From: Gammaproteobacteria bacterium
GTDB lineage: Bacteria > Pseudomonadota > Gammaproteobacteria > Halothiobacillales > Halothiobacillaceae
Reading direction: 5' to 3'
Assembly (NCBI GenBank): GCA_029335925.2
Contig: JARJMX020000066.1
Location: 1 to 16,779, forward strand
DNA length: 16,779 nucleotides
Position numbers and translations under genes: made by a program. Positions 5,353-14,086 of this stretch are shown one piece after another. Under the pieces are notes generated by a model, which saw nothing but the letters and a program-made list of their open reading frames with translations, was not told where the DNA came from and did no database searches. How positions within the stretch are numbered: the first letter of the stretch is position 1; each line of letters begins with the position of its first letter.

Positions 5353-6603
5353 TCACTCGCCGCTGAACAGGAAGCCAAGATTCAGGGCAATGATGAGTAG
5401 CGCACAGGCCCAGGCCAGCCCCACCATCCAGCGCGGGGCGGTCATCTCGCCCATCAGGGACTGATTGGAGACCAGGAGGATCAAGGGCAGCAGGGTGAAC
5501 GGCAGCTGCATGGACAGGATCACCTGCGAGAGCACCAGTAAGCTCAGGGGTTTGGCGCTCAGGAGAATGGCAATCACCGCGGGGATCATGGTCAAGAGTC
5601 GGAGCGTTAGGCGCAGCCTGGCGATGTTGACCGGCCGGCCGAGCAGGGGCTCGAATACGATCTGGCCGGCCAGGGTCGCGGTGGTGGAGCTGGCTACCCC
5701 CGAAGCCAAAAGGGCGATGGCAAAGGTCAGTGCGGCCGCCTCGCCAAACAGGGGCCCGAGGGTGACGTAGGCCTGGTCGAGGTCGGTGATCAACAGGCCC
5801 TGTTCGTGGAAGGCCGCGGCAGCGGTGATGAGGATAGCGGAGTTGACCATCCATGCGGCGAGCAGCGCCCCCACGGTGTCCCATTTGAGGATGCCGTAGA
5901 TCCTGCGCTTGTCGAGGTTGGTGTCCCGCAACCGGGTCAGCACCTGCGACGAGTGCAGGAAGATGTTGTGTGGCATGACGGTGGCGCCGATGATCCCGAG
6001 GGCGATGAACAGGGCCGTGCTGTCGCTGATGGTCCCGTTCGGCAGGAAGGCGTGGGAGGCCACGGCGGCCATGTCAGGCTGGATGATGAGGAGTTCCACC
6101 ACGTAGCCGAGGCTGATGGTGGCGACGAAGGCAAGGATGGTCATTTCCACCCAGCGGAAGCCAAAGCGCTCCAGCCACAGGATCAGCAGCACATCGAACA
6201 CGGTCAGCACCACCGCGACCGGCAATGGGATGTCGAACAACATGTTCAGGGCCACGGCCACGCCCAGAAATTCCGCCAGATCAGTCGCCATCATCGCTAG
6301 CGCCGCGGTGGTGAGCAGCGCTTTGGCGCGCCAGCCTGGATAGCGTTCGGCGATTAGCTGGGCCAGGTTCCGTTCCGTCGCCACCCCGAGCCGCGCGGCC
6401 AGCAGCTGCATGAGGATGGCGATCAGGCTGGCGAGGGTGATGACCCACAGCAGGGCATAGCCATAGCGGCTGCCCGCTTCGAGTGACGTGGCCCAGTTGC
6501 CCGGGTCCATGTAGCCCACGGACACCAGGAAGGCGGGCCCAAGATAAAACCAGAAGGGGCGCACGATCGGGCGGTCTTGGGCGCAGGGGAGGTCACTTAT
6601 CAA
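5353..6603 (-). CDS. mntH: Nramp-family divalent metal transporter MntH
   Basis: This is a proton-coupled importer of Mn(II), and often Fe(II), in the inner membrane. The 416 residues form about eleven hydrophobic helices. The two metal-binding signatures are both present: DPGN at 33-36 in helix 1 and MPHN at 210-213 in helix 6. TDLAEFLG with Glu111 in helix 3 is also as in the family. The methionine before PHN is the residue expected in true transition-metal transporters, as opposed to magnesium-selective relatives. The start is uncertain: the frame begins at a TTG (6603) with no ribosome site, and a GTG at 6564 (residue 14) is possible; helix 1 needs one of them. It is divergent from a DtxR/MntR-type regulator, the usual arrangement for manganese control of mntH. 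Confidence 0.93.
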   Translation of the reverse strand: MISDLPCAQDRPIVRPFWFYLGPAFLVSVGYMDPGNWATSLEAGSRYGYALLWVITLASLIAILMQLLAARLGVATERNLAQLIAERYPGWRAKALLTTAALAMMATDLAEFLGVAVALNMLFDIPLPVAVVLTVFDVLLILWLERFGFRWVEMTILAFVATISLGYVVELLIIQPDMAAVASHAFLPNGTISDSTALFIALGIIGATVMPHNIFLHSSQVLTRLRDTNLDKRRIYGILKWDTVGALLAAWMVNSAILITAAAAFHEQGLLITDLDQAYVTLGPLFGEAAALTFAIALLASGVASSTTATLAGQIVFEPLLGRPVNIARLRLTLRLLTMIPAVIAILLSAKPLSLLVLSQVILSMQLPFTLLPLILLVSNQSLMGEMTAPRWMVGLAWACALLIIALNLGFLFSGE

Positions 6604-6717
6604 ATGAGGCAGGACTAAAAAAGAGATTTGGGCAATCTACGGCAAGCCGACACACGCGGTCAAATGCAGGAAAGTGATAAGGTCCATGAATTCTTCCTAT
6701 CGTTGCCCTCCATCTCC

Positions 6718-7068
6718 ATGAGCAGCCGTGCCCTCCAGGACTATCTCAAGGCCATCTACAAGCTGGCCGGGGACACCGCGGAGCCGGTCTCGACCTCCGC
6801 CTTGGCCGAACGGTTGAAGGTGGCTCAGCCCTCGGTCACCGGGATGGTGAAGACGCTGGCCGCCGAGGGGCTGATCGAGCACATCCCTTACTTGAGCCTG
6901 CGCCTGACTGCGGAGGGCCGTCGGATGGTGGTGGGGACCATCCGCCGCCATCGCATCGTTGAGCACTTCCTGGTGCAGGTGCTGGGGTTGTCCTGGGATG
7001 AGGTGAACGCCGAGGTCGCCGAGGTGCTGGAGCACAGCGTTTCCGAGCGAGTCGTCAACCGCATATAG
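6718..7068 (+). CDS. DtxR/MntR-family metalloregulator, C-terminally truncated by an in-frame TAG
   Basis: This is a metal-dependent transcriptional repressor, probably of the divergent mntH. From the ATG at 6718 it has the canonical opening ALQDYLKAIYKL, a winged helix (ALAERLKVAQPSVTGMVKTL, then GLIEHIPY and LRLTAEG) and the start of the metal-binding/dimerisation domain with His78, Glu102, Glu105 and His106 (AEVLEHSVSE). Lys11 sits where Bacillus MntR has a glutamate ligand. The frame stops at TAG 7066-7068. After the stop the same frame continues EVFGYPVSDPHGLP, the family's usual next block, so the stop is premature. The product is 116 residues. E. coli MntR ends only about ten residues later, so it may still work; the FeoA/SH3-like domain of longer members is gone. 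An ATG at 6664 gives a longer version but fits the family less well. Confidence 0.78.
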   Translation: MSSRALQDYLKAIYKLAGDTAEPVSTSALAERLKVAQPSVTGMVKTLAAEGLIEHIPYLSLRLTAEGRRMVVGTIRRHRIVEHFLVQVLGLSWDEVNAEVAEVLEHSVSERVVNRI

Positions 7069-7156
7069 GAGGTGTTCGGCTATCCGGTGAGCGACCCGCA
7101 TGGCTTACCTAAGCCTGCTAAGCTTGGGCTGATGATTCGGCCGCTTGATACCAGCC

Positions 7157-8254
7157 TCAGCCGCGCGCCTTCAGGAAGGCGACTTCAGAGACCTCGGTCC
7201 AAGGCTTGACCTTATCGCGAAAGGCGATGAAGGAGTCATAGACCTTCTTTGTGAGTGGATCGTGCTGGGCTACCTCAGCCAGCACCTCAGCCGAGAGCTT
7301 CTTCAGCTCGGCGATCACGTCATCCGGCAACGTCCGCACCTGCACCCCGTGCTCCCTTTTGAGTGTTTCGAGGGCCTGATGATTGCGCGCCATGAACTCG
7401 GCCAGCATGTCGGCATTCACCACCTTGCAGGCGTTGAGGACGATACTCTGCAAATCCTTGGGCAAGGATTCCAGCGCCTGCTTGTTGAAGATGGCCTCCA
7501 TGGTGCTGCCTGGCTCGTGCCAGCCTGGGGTGTAATAGTATCGAGCCGCCTTGTACAGACCGAAGGCGAGATCGTTATAGGGTCCCACCCATTCGGTGGC
7601 ATCGATGGTGCCCGACTGTAGCGCGGTAAACAGTTCGCCGCCTGGCAGGTTGACTGGGGTGCCGCCAGCGCGGCGCAGTACCTCGCCTCCAAGCCCCGGG
7701 ATGCGCATCTTCAGGCCCTTGAGGTCGGCAAGGCTGTTGATCTCTCTATTGAACCAGCCCGCCATTTGCACCCCCGTATTGCCGCAGGGCATAGGTACCA
7801 GGCCAAAAGGGGCATACACCTCCTGCCACAAAGCGAGGCCGTCGCCGTAGAACAGCCAGGCATTCATCTCTTGGGCGGTGAAACCAAAGGGTACGGAGGT
7901 GAAAAACTGGGTCGCCTCGTGCTTGGCCTTCCAGTAATAGGCCCCACCGTGACCGATTTGGGCCGTGCCGCGCGCCACGGCATCGAACACTTCCAGCGCT
8001 GGGACCAACTCCCCAGCGGCATAGACCTTAACCTCGATGCGCCCGCCGCTCATTTCATGGATGAGCTTGGCGAGGTTCTCGGCCCCTGTGCCAAGGCCGG
8101 GAAAGTTCTTTGGCCAGGTGGTGACCATCTTCCACTTGATGACCTCGGCGGGTTGGCACGCGCTGCTTGCGGTGGTGGTTTGCTCCTTGTTGCAACCCGC
8201 GAGCGCGGCGGCGCTGCCCACGGCGGCAGCGGTCAGAAAGTGACGGCGGTTCAT
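7157..8254 (-). CDS. dctP: TRAP transporter solute-binding protein, DctP/TakP type, Tat lipoprotein
   Basis: This is an extracytoplasmic binding protein for a TRAP carboxylate transporter. The 365 residues open with a twin-arginine motif (NRRHFLT) and a lipobox LAGC with Cys21. It therefore looks like a Tat-exported lipoprotein anchored to the membrane, rather than a free periplasmic protein. Family blocks follow in order: TTWPKNFPGLGTGAENLAKL, AAGELVPALEVFDAV, GHGGAYYW, CGNTGVQMAGWF, LKGLKMRIPGLGGEVLRRAG, LFTALQSGTIDATEWVGPYN and YYTPGWHEPG. The last two resemble the alpha-keto-acid-binding TakP branch, including the arginine in KMRI that usually pairs with the substrate carboxylate. The ribosome site GGAGAG at 8261-8266 lies six bases before the ATG. 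It starts 27 bases after uvrD on the same strand, and no DctQ or DctM membrane gene is in the window. Confidence 0.88.
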   Translation of the reverse strand: MNRRHFLTAAAVGSAAALAGCNKEQTTTASSACQPAEVIKWKMVTTWPKNFPGLGTGAENLAKLIHEMSGGRIEVKVYAAGELVPALEVFDAVARGTAQIGHGGAYYWKAKHEATQFFTSVPFGFTAQEMNAWLFYGDGLALWQEVYAPFGLVPMPCGNTGVQMAGWFNREINSLADLKGLKMRIPGLGGEVLRRAGGTPVNLPGGELFTALQSGTIDATEWVGPYNDLAFGLYKAARYYYTPGWHEPGSTMEAIFNKQALESLPKDLQSIVLNACKVVNADMLAEFMARNHQALETLKREHGVQVRTLPDDVIAELKKLSAEVLAEVAQHDPLTKKVYDSFIAFRDKVKPWTEVSEVAFLKARG

Positions 8255-8281
8255 GGGAGACTCTCCATCAATCGTAAATTT

Positions 8282-10450
8282 TTAAAGCGGGGTAAGGTTG
8301 GCATAGGCTAGCACCAGCCACTTGCTGCCCTGGCGGCCGAAGTTGACGTGCACGCGCGCCTGCGGGCCAGCACCCTCGTGACCGATGATCACGCCCTCAC
8401 CGAAGATGGCGTGCCGCACGGCCTGGCCGAGGCGCAGGCCATTTTCGGTGGCGTCCATCGCGCGCATGTGCTGCGGCGTGAGGCCCATCGGGCGCATCAC
8501 TTGGGCGCGCGGGCGCACATCGCGCAACAGGTCCGGGGGGATCTCGCCAAGAAAGCGCGAGGGCTGCGGGTAGAGGTCCTTGCCATGCAGGCGGCGGCGC
8601 TCGGCGTAGGTGAGGACCAGTTGCTCGCGGGCACGGGTGATGCCCACGTAGGCCAGCCGACGCTCCTCCTCCAGCTTGGCGGGGTCCTCACGCGACATCT
8701 GGTGCGGGAATAGCCCTTCCTCCAGGCCGACGATGAATACCAGCGGGAATTCCAGGCCCTTAGCAGCGTGCAGGGTCATCAGTTGCACGCAGTCCTGGTG
8801 CGCCCCGCCCTGGGTCTCGCCAGACTCCAGCGCAGCATAGCCGAGAAAGGCTTCGAGCGGAGCCAGGCCAAGGGCCTGATCCTCCTCACTCAGGCTGAAG
8901 CCGCGCGCGGCGTTGATGAGTTCCTCGATGTTCTCGGCGCGCATCTCGCCCCGCTCCGCATCCTTCTTGTGGAACTCCAAGAGGCCGCTGGCCTCGGCCA
9001 CGTGGGCCACCTGCTGCTCCAGCGGCAGCTCCTCGATGGCTACCGCCATGGCGTCGAGGCCGAGCACAAAGCCGCGGATGGCCGCAGCGGCGCGACCAGT
9101 GAGCTTGCCCTCCGCCAAGAGCGCCAGCGCGGCACTCCAGAGGGAGAGCCGCTGTTTGCGCGCGGCTTCGCGTACCTGCTCCAGGGTCTTCTCGCCGATG
9201 CCGCGCGGGGGAACGTTGACCACGCGCTCGAAGGCCGCGTCGTTGTCGCGGTGGCAGGCGAGGGTGAGGTAGGCGAGCATGTCCTTGATCTCGGCGCGCT
9301 CGAAGAAGCGCAGGCCGCCGAAGATGCGGTAGGGCAGATCGAAGCGGATCAGTTGCTCCTCCAGCACGCGTGACTGGGCGTTGGAGCGGTAGAGGATGGC
9401 GACATCCTGCAAGCGCTGCCCGGCTTCGTGCCAGGCGCGGATGCGCTCAGCCACGAAGCGCGCTTCGTCCTGCTCGTTGAAGGCAGCATAGAGCTGGATC
9501 GGCTCACCCTCCTTGCCGTCGGTCCACAGGTTCTTGCCCAGCCGCTCGTCGTTGTGGGCGATGACCGCGTTGGCGGCGGCGAGGATGGTGGCGGTGGAGC
9601 GGTAATTCTGCTCCAGACGCACCAGATGCGTGCCGGGGAAGTCGCGTTCGAAGTGACGGATGTGCTCCACCCGTGCTCCACGCCAGCCGTAGATCGACTG
9701 GTCGTCGTCGCCGACCGCGAAGACGTGACCGTACGTCCCGGCCAAGAGGCGCAGCCAGCCGTACTGCAGGGCATTGGTGTCTTGGAACTCGTCCACCAGA
9801 AGGTGGGTGAAGCGGCGCTGGTAGTGCTCGAGCAGGGCCGGGGTGTCGCGTAAAAGCTCCAGGGCGCGCAGCAAGAGTTCGGCGAAGTCCACCAGCCCGC
9901 TCTGGCGACAGAGCTGCTCGTAGGCCTCGTACAGCTCCAAGAGCTGACGCCTGGCCGGGTCGAAGCCGGGCTGGATGGCGGAGGGACGCAGCCCCTCCTC
10001 CTTGCGGCCGTTGATGTAGCCCGCCACCATACGCGGCGGCCAGCGTGACTCGTCCAGGCCCCGTTCGCGCAGCAGGCGCTTGATCAGGCGGGTCTGGTCG
10101 TCACTATCCAGGATCTGGAAGCCCTGCGGCAGTCCGGCCTCCTGTCCGTGGGCGCGCAGCAGGCGGTGGGCGATGCCGTGGAAGGTGCCGATCCACATGC
10201 CGGAGATCGTGTGACCGAGCAGCTGTTCGACCCGACTCCGCATCTCGCCCGCGGCCTTGTTGGTGAAGGTCACAGCCAGGATGGCGTAGGGTGAGACGCC
10301 CATGGCCTGCACCAGCCAAGCGATGCGGTGTGTGAGGACACGGGTCTTGCCCGAACCCGCCCCGGCGAGGACCAGGGTGGTGCGGGTGGGGCTGGTGACG
10401 GCCTCGCGTTGGGCGGCGTTAAGCGGGTCAAGAATGGCTTGAAGGTCCAT
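8282..10450 (-). CDS. uvrD: DNA helicase II UvrD
   Basis: This is an SF1A 3'-to-5' helicase for nucleotide excision and mismatch repair. The 722 residues match the 720 of E. coli almost throughout. Helicase motifs seen in order: Q-motif region LNAAQREAV; Walker A AGAGSGKT at 29-36; FTNKAAGEMR; WIGTFHGIAHRLLRAH; Walker B LLVDEFQDTN; GDDDQSIYGWRGA; LEQNYRSTATIL; VQLMTLHAAKGLEFP; and EEERRLAYVGITRARE. The C-terminal RNA-polymerase-binding Tudor-like domain is present too (GLRLGQAVRHAIFGEGVI, ending GSKWLVLAYANL), which separates UvrD from Rep. The ATG at 10448-10450 matches the E. coli N-terminus, though no clear ribosome site precedes it. It is first in a probable two-gene unit with the TRAP binding protein. 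Confidence 0.97.
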   Translation of the reverse strand: MDLQAILDPLNAAQREAVTSPTRTTLVLAGAGSGKTRVLTHRIAWLVQAMGVSPYAILAVTFTNKAAGEMRSRVEQLLGHTISGMWIGTFHGIAHRLLRAHGQEAGLPQGFQILDSDDQTRLIKRLLRERGLDESRWPPRMVAGYINGRKEEGLRPSAIQPGFDPARRQLLELYEAYEQLCRQSGLVDFAELLLRALELLRDTPALLEHYQRRFTHLLVDEFQDTNALQYGWLRLLAGTYGHVFAVGDDDQSIYGWRGARVEHIRHFERDFPGTHLVRLEQNYRSTATILAAANAVIAHNDERLGKNLWTDGKEGEPIQLYAAFNEQDEARFVAERIRAWHEAGQRLQDVAILYRSNAQSRVLEEQLIRFDLPYRIFGGLRFFERAEIKDMLAYLTLACHRDNDAAFERVVNVPPRGIGEKTLEQVREAARKQRLSLWSAALALLAEGKLTGRAAAAIRGFVLGLDAMAVAIEELPLEQQVAHVAEASGLLEFHKKDAERGEMRAENIEELINAARGFSLSEEDQALGLAPLEAFLGYAALESGETQGGAHQDCVQLMTLHAAKGLEFPLVFIVGLEEGLFPHQMSREDPAKLEEERRLAYVGITRAREQLVLTYAERRRLHGKDLYPQPSRFLGEIPPDLLRDVRPRAQVMRPMGLTPQHMRAMDATENGLRLGQAVRHAIFGEGVIIGHEGAGPQARVHVNFGRQGSKWLVLAYANLTPL

Positions 10451-10760
10451 TGCGACATTTTACCGGGCATTTCAAGCGTGCGGGAAAGATAAATCAGTCT
10501 CCCCATGCTATCCATGCAACGTCGCGTGTTTGTCTTAGGGGGGGATCGGAGTGGGCTGGCCGCCTATAGGACGCCGCCGGATATGCGGCCAAAGGGTCGC
10601 CCGAGCCACAGGCCGAGGCGGTTCACGCCACGTCACAGCGTATAGTCGAGGGGTTGGCGGCAGGGCAGGCGCACGCCCTGATCGACCAAGGGGGGCTTTC
10701 TGCCTTTCCGCCAGGCTGACAAAGCAGAACAAGTCCCTACCACAATCATGGAAATGTGGA
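10451..10760. other. Gene-free spacer between uvrD and ubiB
   Basis: No credible gene was found in these 310 bases. Seen: TGGCCGC at 10557-10563 repeated in inverse as GCGGCCA at 10585-10591, with the palindrome CCTATAGG inside the loop. A second inverted repeat is CAGGGC at 10661-10666 with GCCCTG at 10675-10680. Neither is followed by a T run on either strand, so neither is a standard intrinsic terminator for ubiB. The uvrD promoter should lie near the left end, but I see no clear box. A stretch of open frame at about 10610-10720 (EAVHATSQRIVEGLAAGQAH) looks codon-like but has no start and no recognisable homologue. Confidence 0.5.
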
Positions 10761-12332
10761 TCACCCTCCCATGCTCAGGCCGAACAGCAGCAGAAGGGCG
10801 GTCACGGTGAGCAGACCGATCAGTAGCCCGCTACGTCGGGCTTGAGCTAACTCTTTGCGCAGGAGGGCAAGTTCACGACCTTGGGCCTCCAGAAGCTGGG
10901 CTTGCCGTCGTTGTGCGCTCAGGGCCTCGTGGGTCAGGCGCGGCAGTTCGGGGAGCAGGATCAGGGCCTGGGGCAGCTCGGTCTTGAGTTTGTTCAGCGC
11001 GGCCTTGGGGCCGATCCGCTCGTGCATCCAGCGCTCGATGAAGGGCTTGGCTGTGGTCCATAGGTCGAGGTCAGGATAGAGCTGGCGCCCAAGTCCCTCT
11101 ATGTTCAGTAGGGTCTTCTGCAGTAGCACCAGCTGCGGCTGGACTTCCATGTCAAAGCGGCGCGCAGTCTGGAACAGGCGGAGCAGGAAGTGGCCGAAGG
11201 AGATCTCGCGCAGCGGGCGCTGGAAGATCGGCTCGCTGACGGTGCGGATCGCGGCCTCGAACTCGTTCACCCGGGTGTGGGCCGGCACCCAGCCGGATTC
11301 GATGTGCAGCTCGGCCACCCGGCGGTAGTCGCGGTTGAAAAAGGCGTGGAAGTTCTCCGCCAGGTAGCGCTGGTCCTCCGGGGTGAGGGTGCCCATGATG
11401 CCGAAGTCGACCGCCATGTAGCGCGGTGCGGCGGGTGTTTCGGGGGAAACGAAGATATTGCCCGGGTGCATGTCGGCATGGAAGAAGTTGTGGGTGAACA
11501 CCTGGGTGAAGAAGATTTCCACCCCGCGTTCGGCCAAGGCCTTCATGTCGATGCCTGCCGCGCGCAGACCGGCGACGTCACTGATCGGGATGCCGTAAAT
11601 GCGCTCCTGCACCATCACGTTCGGCTGGGTGTAGGCCCAGTACACCTTGGGGACGTACAGCAGATCCGATCCGGCGAAGTTCCGTGCCAGCTGGCCGCAG
11701 TTGGCGGCCTCGCGCACGAGGTCGAGTTCATCGTGCAGGCTCTTGTCGAACTCGTTGACCACGTCCACAGGGTGCAGGCGGCGCGCCTCGCGCGAGGCCT
11801 TCTCGGCCAGGGTGGCGAGGGTGTAGAGGATCTCAAGGTCGCGCTCGATGACCGACAGGATATTGGGGCGCACCACCTTGACCACCACGGCCTTGCCGTC
11901 CGGCAGGCGCGCCGGATGCACCTGGGCAATGGAGGCGGAGGCGAGCGGAGTCTCGTCGAACTCGAGGAACAGTTCGCCGACCGGCTTGCCGAGCGCCTTT
12001 TCGATCAGGGCACGGGCCTGCGTGCCGGGGAAGGGCGGCACCCGGTCCTGCAGTTTCGCCAGTTCGTCGGCCACGTCCTCGGGCAGCAGGTCGCGGCGGG
12101 TGGAGAGGGCCTGGCCGAACTTGACGAAGATCGGCCCTAGCTCCTCCAAGGCCTGCCGCAGGCGCTCGCCGCGTGAGCGGCGGGTGCGGCCGAGAAGGCG
12201 CCAGGGCGAGAGCCAGAGCATGAAGCGCAACGGCTTGAACCAGGGTGTGGCGAACAGCAGTTCGTCCAGCCCGTGGCGCATCAGAGTCCATTGGATGACG
12301 GTCAGGCGGATGAGGAGCCGGGGGCGTATCAT
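10761..12332 (-). CDS. ubiB: Ubiquinone biosynthesis ABC1/ADCK-type kinase-like protein UbiB
   Basis: This is an atypical kinase-fold ATPase needed for ubiquinone synthesis, associated with the inner membrane. The 523 residues show the defining KxGQ motif ([14 protein letters not shown], 71-74), the alanine-rich replacement of the glycine loop (ASASIAQVH, 131-139), the lysine of VVVKVVRP (152), HADMHPGN at 285-292 and the metal-binding DFG at 309-311. Two hydrophobic C-terminal segments, ending [17 protein letters not shown], are the usual membrane anchor. The frame is open for 219 bases further upstream, but the ATG at 12332 is chosen because the N-terminus [10 protein letters not shown] fits the family and because it overlaps the ubiJ stop as ATGA. 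It is the last gene of a DUF971-ubiE-ubiJ-ubiB unit. Confidence 0.96.
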   Translation of the reverse strand: MIRPRLLIRLTVIQWTLMRHGLDELLFATPWFKPLRFMLWLSPWRLLGRTRRSRGERLRQALEELGPIFVKFGQALSTRRDLLPEDVADELAKLQDRVPPFPGTQARALIEKALGKPVGELFLEFDETPLASASIAQVHPARLPDGKAVVVKVVRPNILSVIERDLEILYTLATLAEKASREARRLHPVDVVNEFDKSLHDELDLVREAANCGQLARNFAGSDLLYVPKVYWAYTQPNVMVQERIYGIPISDVAGLRAAGIDMKALAERGVEIFFTQVFTHNFFHADMHPGNIFVSPETPAAPRYMAVDFGIMGTLTPEDQRYLAENFHAFFNRDYRRVAELHIESGWVPAHTRVNEFEAAIRTVSEPIFQRPLREISFGHFLLRLFQTARRFDMEVQPQLVLLQKTLLNIEGLGRQLYPDLDLWTTAKPFIERWMHERIGPKAALNKLKTELPQALILLPELPRLTHEALSAQRRQAQLLEAQGRELALLRKELAQARRSGLLIGLLTVTALLLLFGLSMGG

Positions 12333-12955
12333 GCGCCCGTCTCCGTGCGCGAGCGCTTGAGCCCTTCTTCCAGACCCCGGAGGCGCGCCTCCAGCGCGTC
12401 CATCCCCTCCCGCATCCGATCGACGGCATCGAACCACGATTCCAGTTCCGCGCGGTAGGGGGTAAGGCCGATTTCGTCGCGCAGGCCATCGGCCGTATCT
12501 TGCAGGCGGTGTTCGGCAAAGCGGCGCAGTTCGTCGTTCACGCCACGCCATATACGGCCGAGCTGATGGGCGAGCAGCATGCCGACATGAGGGGTTAGGG
12601 CCCGTTCGAGGTCAGGGTTAAGTCCGCCGAGGAGGCGGGCGGTACGTACGGCAAGGTGGGGGTCGACGATCAGCTCAATATCGCCATGCATCAGAGCGCC
12701 GCGCAGGCGTGCACGCAGGCAGCCGAGCGGCGAGGCGCGCAGCACGGCATCGGGGGCATCCAACCCGGGACCGGCGATGATCAGCGCATCGCTTTGGGGC
12801 AGCAGGTCGAGATTGAACAGGCCTTTTAGCTCGATGCGGATGCGTCTTCCGGCCAGTCGGATAAGCTCCTCCCGGGTGGCCGGGTCCGCCTCGAGTGCGG
12901 CGTTGCAGGCCCGCTCCAGCGCTAGACGCGCCAGCTCAGCGACTTCGGGGGTCAC
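12329..12955 (-). CDS. ubiJ: Ubiquinone biosynthesis accessory factor UbiJ (SCP2 domain)
   Basis: UbiJ is a lipid-binding accessory protein of the cytoplasmic Ubi complex that holds polyprenyl intermediates for the ring-modifying enzymes. The 208 residues have an N-terminal SCP2-like sterol-carrier fold (about 15-115, with [15 protein letters not shown] and [19 protein letters not shown]) and a helical C-terminal half (about 120-205) ending in a coiled-coil-like run ([18 protein letters not shown]). Position between ubiE and ubiB is the standard one in gammaproteobacteria and is the strongest support, because the sequence itself is poorly conserved. It starts with GTG at 12955, overlapping the ubiE stop as GTGA, and ends by overlapping the ubiB ATG, so its synthesis is probably coupled at both ends. 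Confidence 0.9.
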   Translation of the reverse strand: MTPEVAELARLALERACNAALEADPATREELIRLAGRRIRIELKGLFNLDLLPQSDALIIAGPGLDAPDAVLRASPLGCLRARLRGALMHGDIELIVDPHLAVRTARLLGGLNPDLERALTPHVGMLLAHQLGRIWRGVNDELRRFAEHRLQDTADGLRDEIGLTPYRAELESWFDAVDRMREGMDALEARLRGLEEGLKRSRTETGA

Positions 12956-13701
12956 GCCTTGAACCCCCAGTGCAGGGCGACGATACCATCGCTCATGTTG
13001 AGATAGTCGCAGCGTATAAAGCCCGCCGCTTCCATCATGCCCTTGAGTGTGTCCTGGTCCGGGTGCATGCGGATCGACTCGGCCAGGTACTGGTAACTCT
13101 CCGCATCTCCGGCGATCAGTTTGCCCATCAGCGGCAGGGCTTTGAAGGAGTAGAGATCATAGAGCTTCTTCATCAAGTCATGGCGCGGGTGGGAGAACTC
13201 CAGCACCAGCGCACGGCCGCCCGGTTTGAGCACGCGCAGCATCTCGGCGAGCACCTTGTCCTTGTAGGTGACATTGCGCAGGCCGAAGCCGATGGTGACG
13301 ACATCGAAGCTGTTGTCGACGAACGGGATCATCTCCGCGTTGACCTGTGCGCTCTGTGCCTCGGCGCCGAAACCGTCGTTGATCAGACGGTCACGGCCGC
13401 GGCTGAGCATCTGGGCATTGATGTCGGAGAGGACCACCAGCCCGTCGCGGCCGACCTGCCGGAGCATCCCGGCGGCCAGATCCCCAGTACCGCCGGCAAG
13501 ATCAAGGGCGCGCATGCCGGGCCGCAGACCTGTGCGCGAGAGGGTGATGCGCTTCCACAGGCGATGGATGCCAAACGACATCAGATCATTCATCAGGTCG
13601 TACTTGCTGGCTACGGAGTCGAACACCCCGCGCACCAGCCTCGCCTTTTCCTCCACCGCCACCCGGCGGAAGCCAAAGTCCGTCGAATCAGTGCTCATCA
13701 T
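12952..13701 (-). CDS. ubiE: Ubiquinone/menaquinone C-methyltransferase UbiE
   Basis: This is the SAM-dependent class I methyltransferase that adds the ring C-methyl group in ubiquinone synthesis. The 249 residues have the UbiE signatures: [23 protein letters not shown], the SAM loop DLAGGTGD at 67-74, [22 protein letters not shown] and [14 protein letters not shown]. Two adjacent ATGs can start it, at 13701 and 13698. The first overlaps the DUF971 stop as ATGA; a GGGA just upstream is better spaced for the second. Either way the protein is essentially the same. It is translationally linked to DUF971 before it and ubiJ after it. Confidence 0.97.
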   Translation of the reverse strand: MMSTDSTDFGFRRVAVEEKARLVRGVFDSVASKYDLMNDLMSFGIHRLWKRITLSRTGLRPGMRALDLAGGTGDLAAGMLRQVGRDGLVVLSDINAQMLSRGRDRLINDGFGAEAQSAQVNAEMIPFVDNSFDVVTIGFGLRNVTYKDKVLAEMLRVLKPGGRALVLEFSHPRHDLMKKLYDLYSFKALPLMGKLIAGDAESYQYLAESIRMHPDQDTLKGMMEAAGFIRCDYLNMSDGIVALHWGFKA

Positions 13702-14057
13702 GCATCCCGTGTCTTGCCCGCGCCTTCAAGGCGCGCAAGGTAGCGCCCCCAGTTGGTATCGTAGTCGCGACCGAGGGCGTAGAGAAAGTCCCAATCATAC
13801 AGCCCGCTGTCGTGTCCGTCGTCGAAGATCAGTTTCACCGCGTATTGGCCGATCGGTTCAATAGCGTCGATATTGACCTCGCGCTTACCAGACACCAAGA
13901 GCGGCTCCGGCAAGCCGTGGCCGCGCACCTCGGCCGAGGGAGAGAAGACGCGCAGGTATTCGCAGGGTAGGGTGAAGGTGCGGCCGTCGTCAAACGTGAC
14001 TTCGAGGGTGCGGCTTGGGCGGTGGAGGGTGAGGTTGATGGGGTGGTGGCGGGACAT
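13698..14057 (-). CDS. DUF971 (GBBH-like N-terminal domain) protein
   Basis: This is a 119-residue single-domain protein of family PF06155, named for the N-terminal domain of gamma-butyrobetaine hydroxylase. Seen: [56 protein letters not shown] and the ending [18 protein letters not shown], all family hallmarks. The domain is sometimes fused to Mrp/ApbC iron-sulfur carriers and sits beside hslU and ubiE in many gammaproteobacteria, but the function of the stand-alone form is not settled. The ATG at 14057 gives the family N-terminus MSRHHPINL. An extra 34 codons are open upstream to 14159 but are not family-like and run into repeat-rich sequence. No ribosome site is evident before 14057. The stop overlaps the ubiE start. 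Confidence 0.88.
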   Translation of the reverse strand: MSRHHPINLTLHRPSRTLEVTFDDGRTFTLPCEYLRVFSPSAEVRGHGLPEPLLVSGKREVNIDAIEPIGQYAVKLIFDDGHDSGLYDWDFLYALGRDYDTNWGRYLARLEGAGKTRDA

Positions 14058-14086
14058 GGTTTTGGGTGGGGGGTGTTCTTTTAACT

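Noticed and set aside
7100..7135. CTTACCTAAGCCTGCTAAGC as a possible DtxR/IdeR-type box.
   Set aside because: It lies within the read-through part of the regulator gene, not at a promoter, and matches the IdeR consensus only loosely.
10535..10732. A 65-codon minus-strand frame between uvrD and ubiB.
   Set aside because: Composition is proline/arginine rich, with no ribosome site or recognisable motif.
11190..12140. A 316-codon open frame on the plus strand opposite ubiB, and similar ones opposite ubiE and hslU.
   Set aside because: Long antisense open frames are expected in GC-rich genes; no domains or starts with ribosome sites are visible.
12333..12551. Upstream extension of the ubiB reading frame.
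   Set aside because: It overlaps ubiJ, is arginine/proline rich like an out-of-frame reading, and UbiB's family N-terminus is at 12332.
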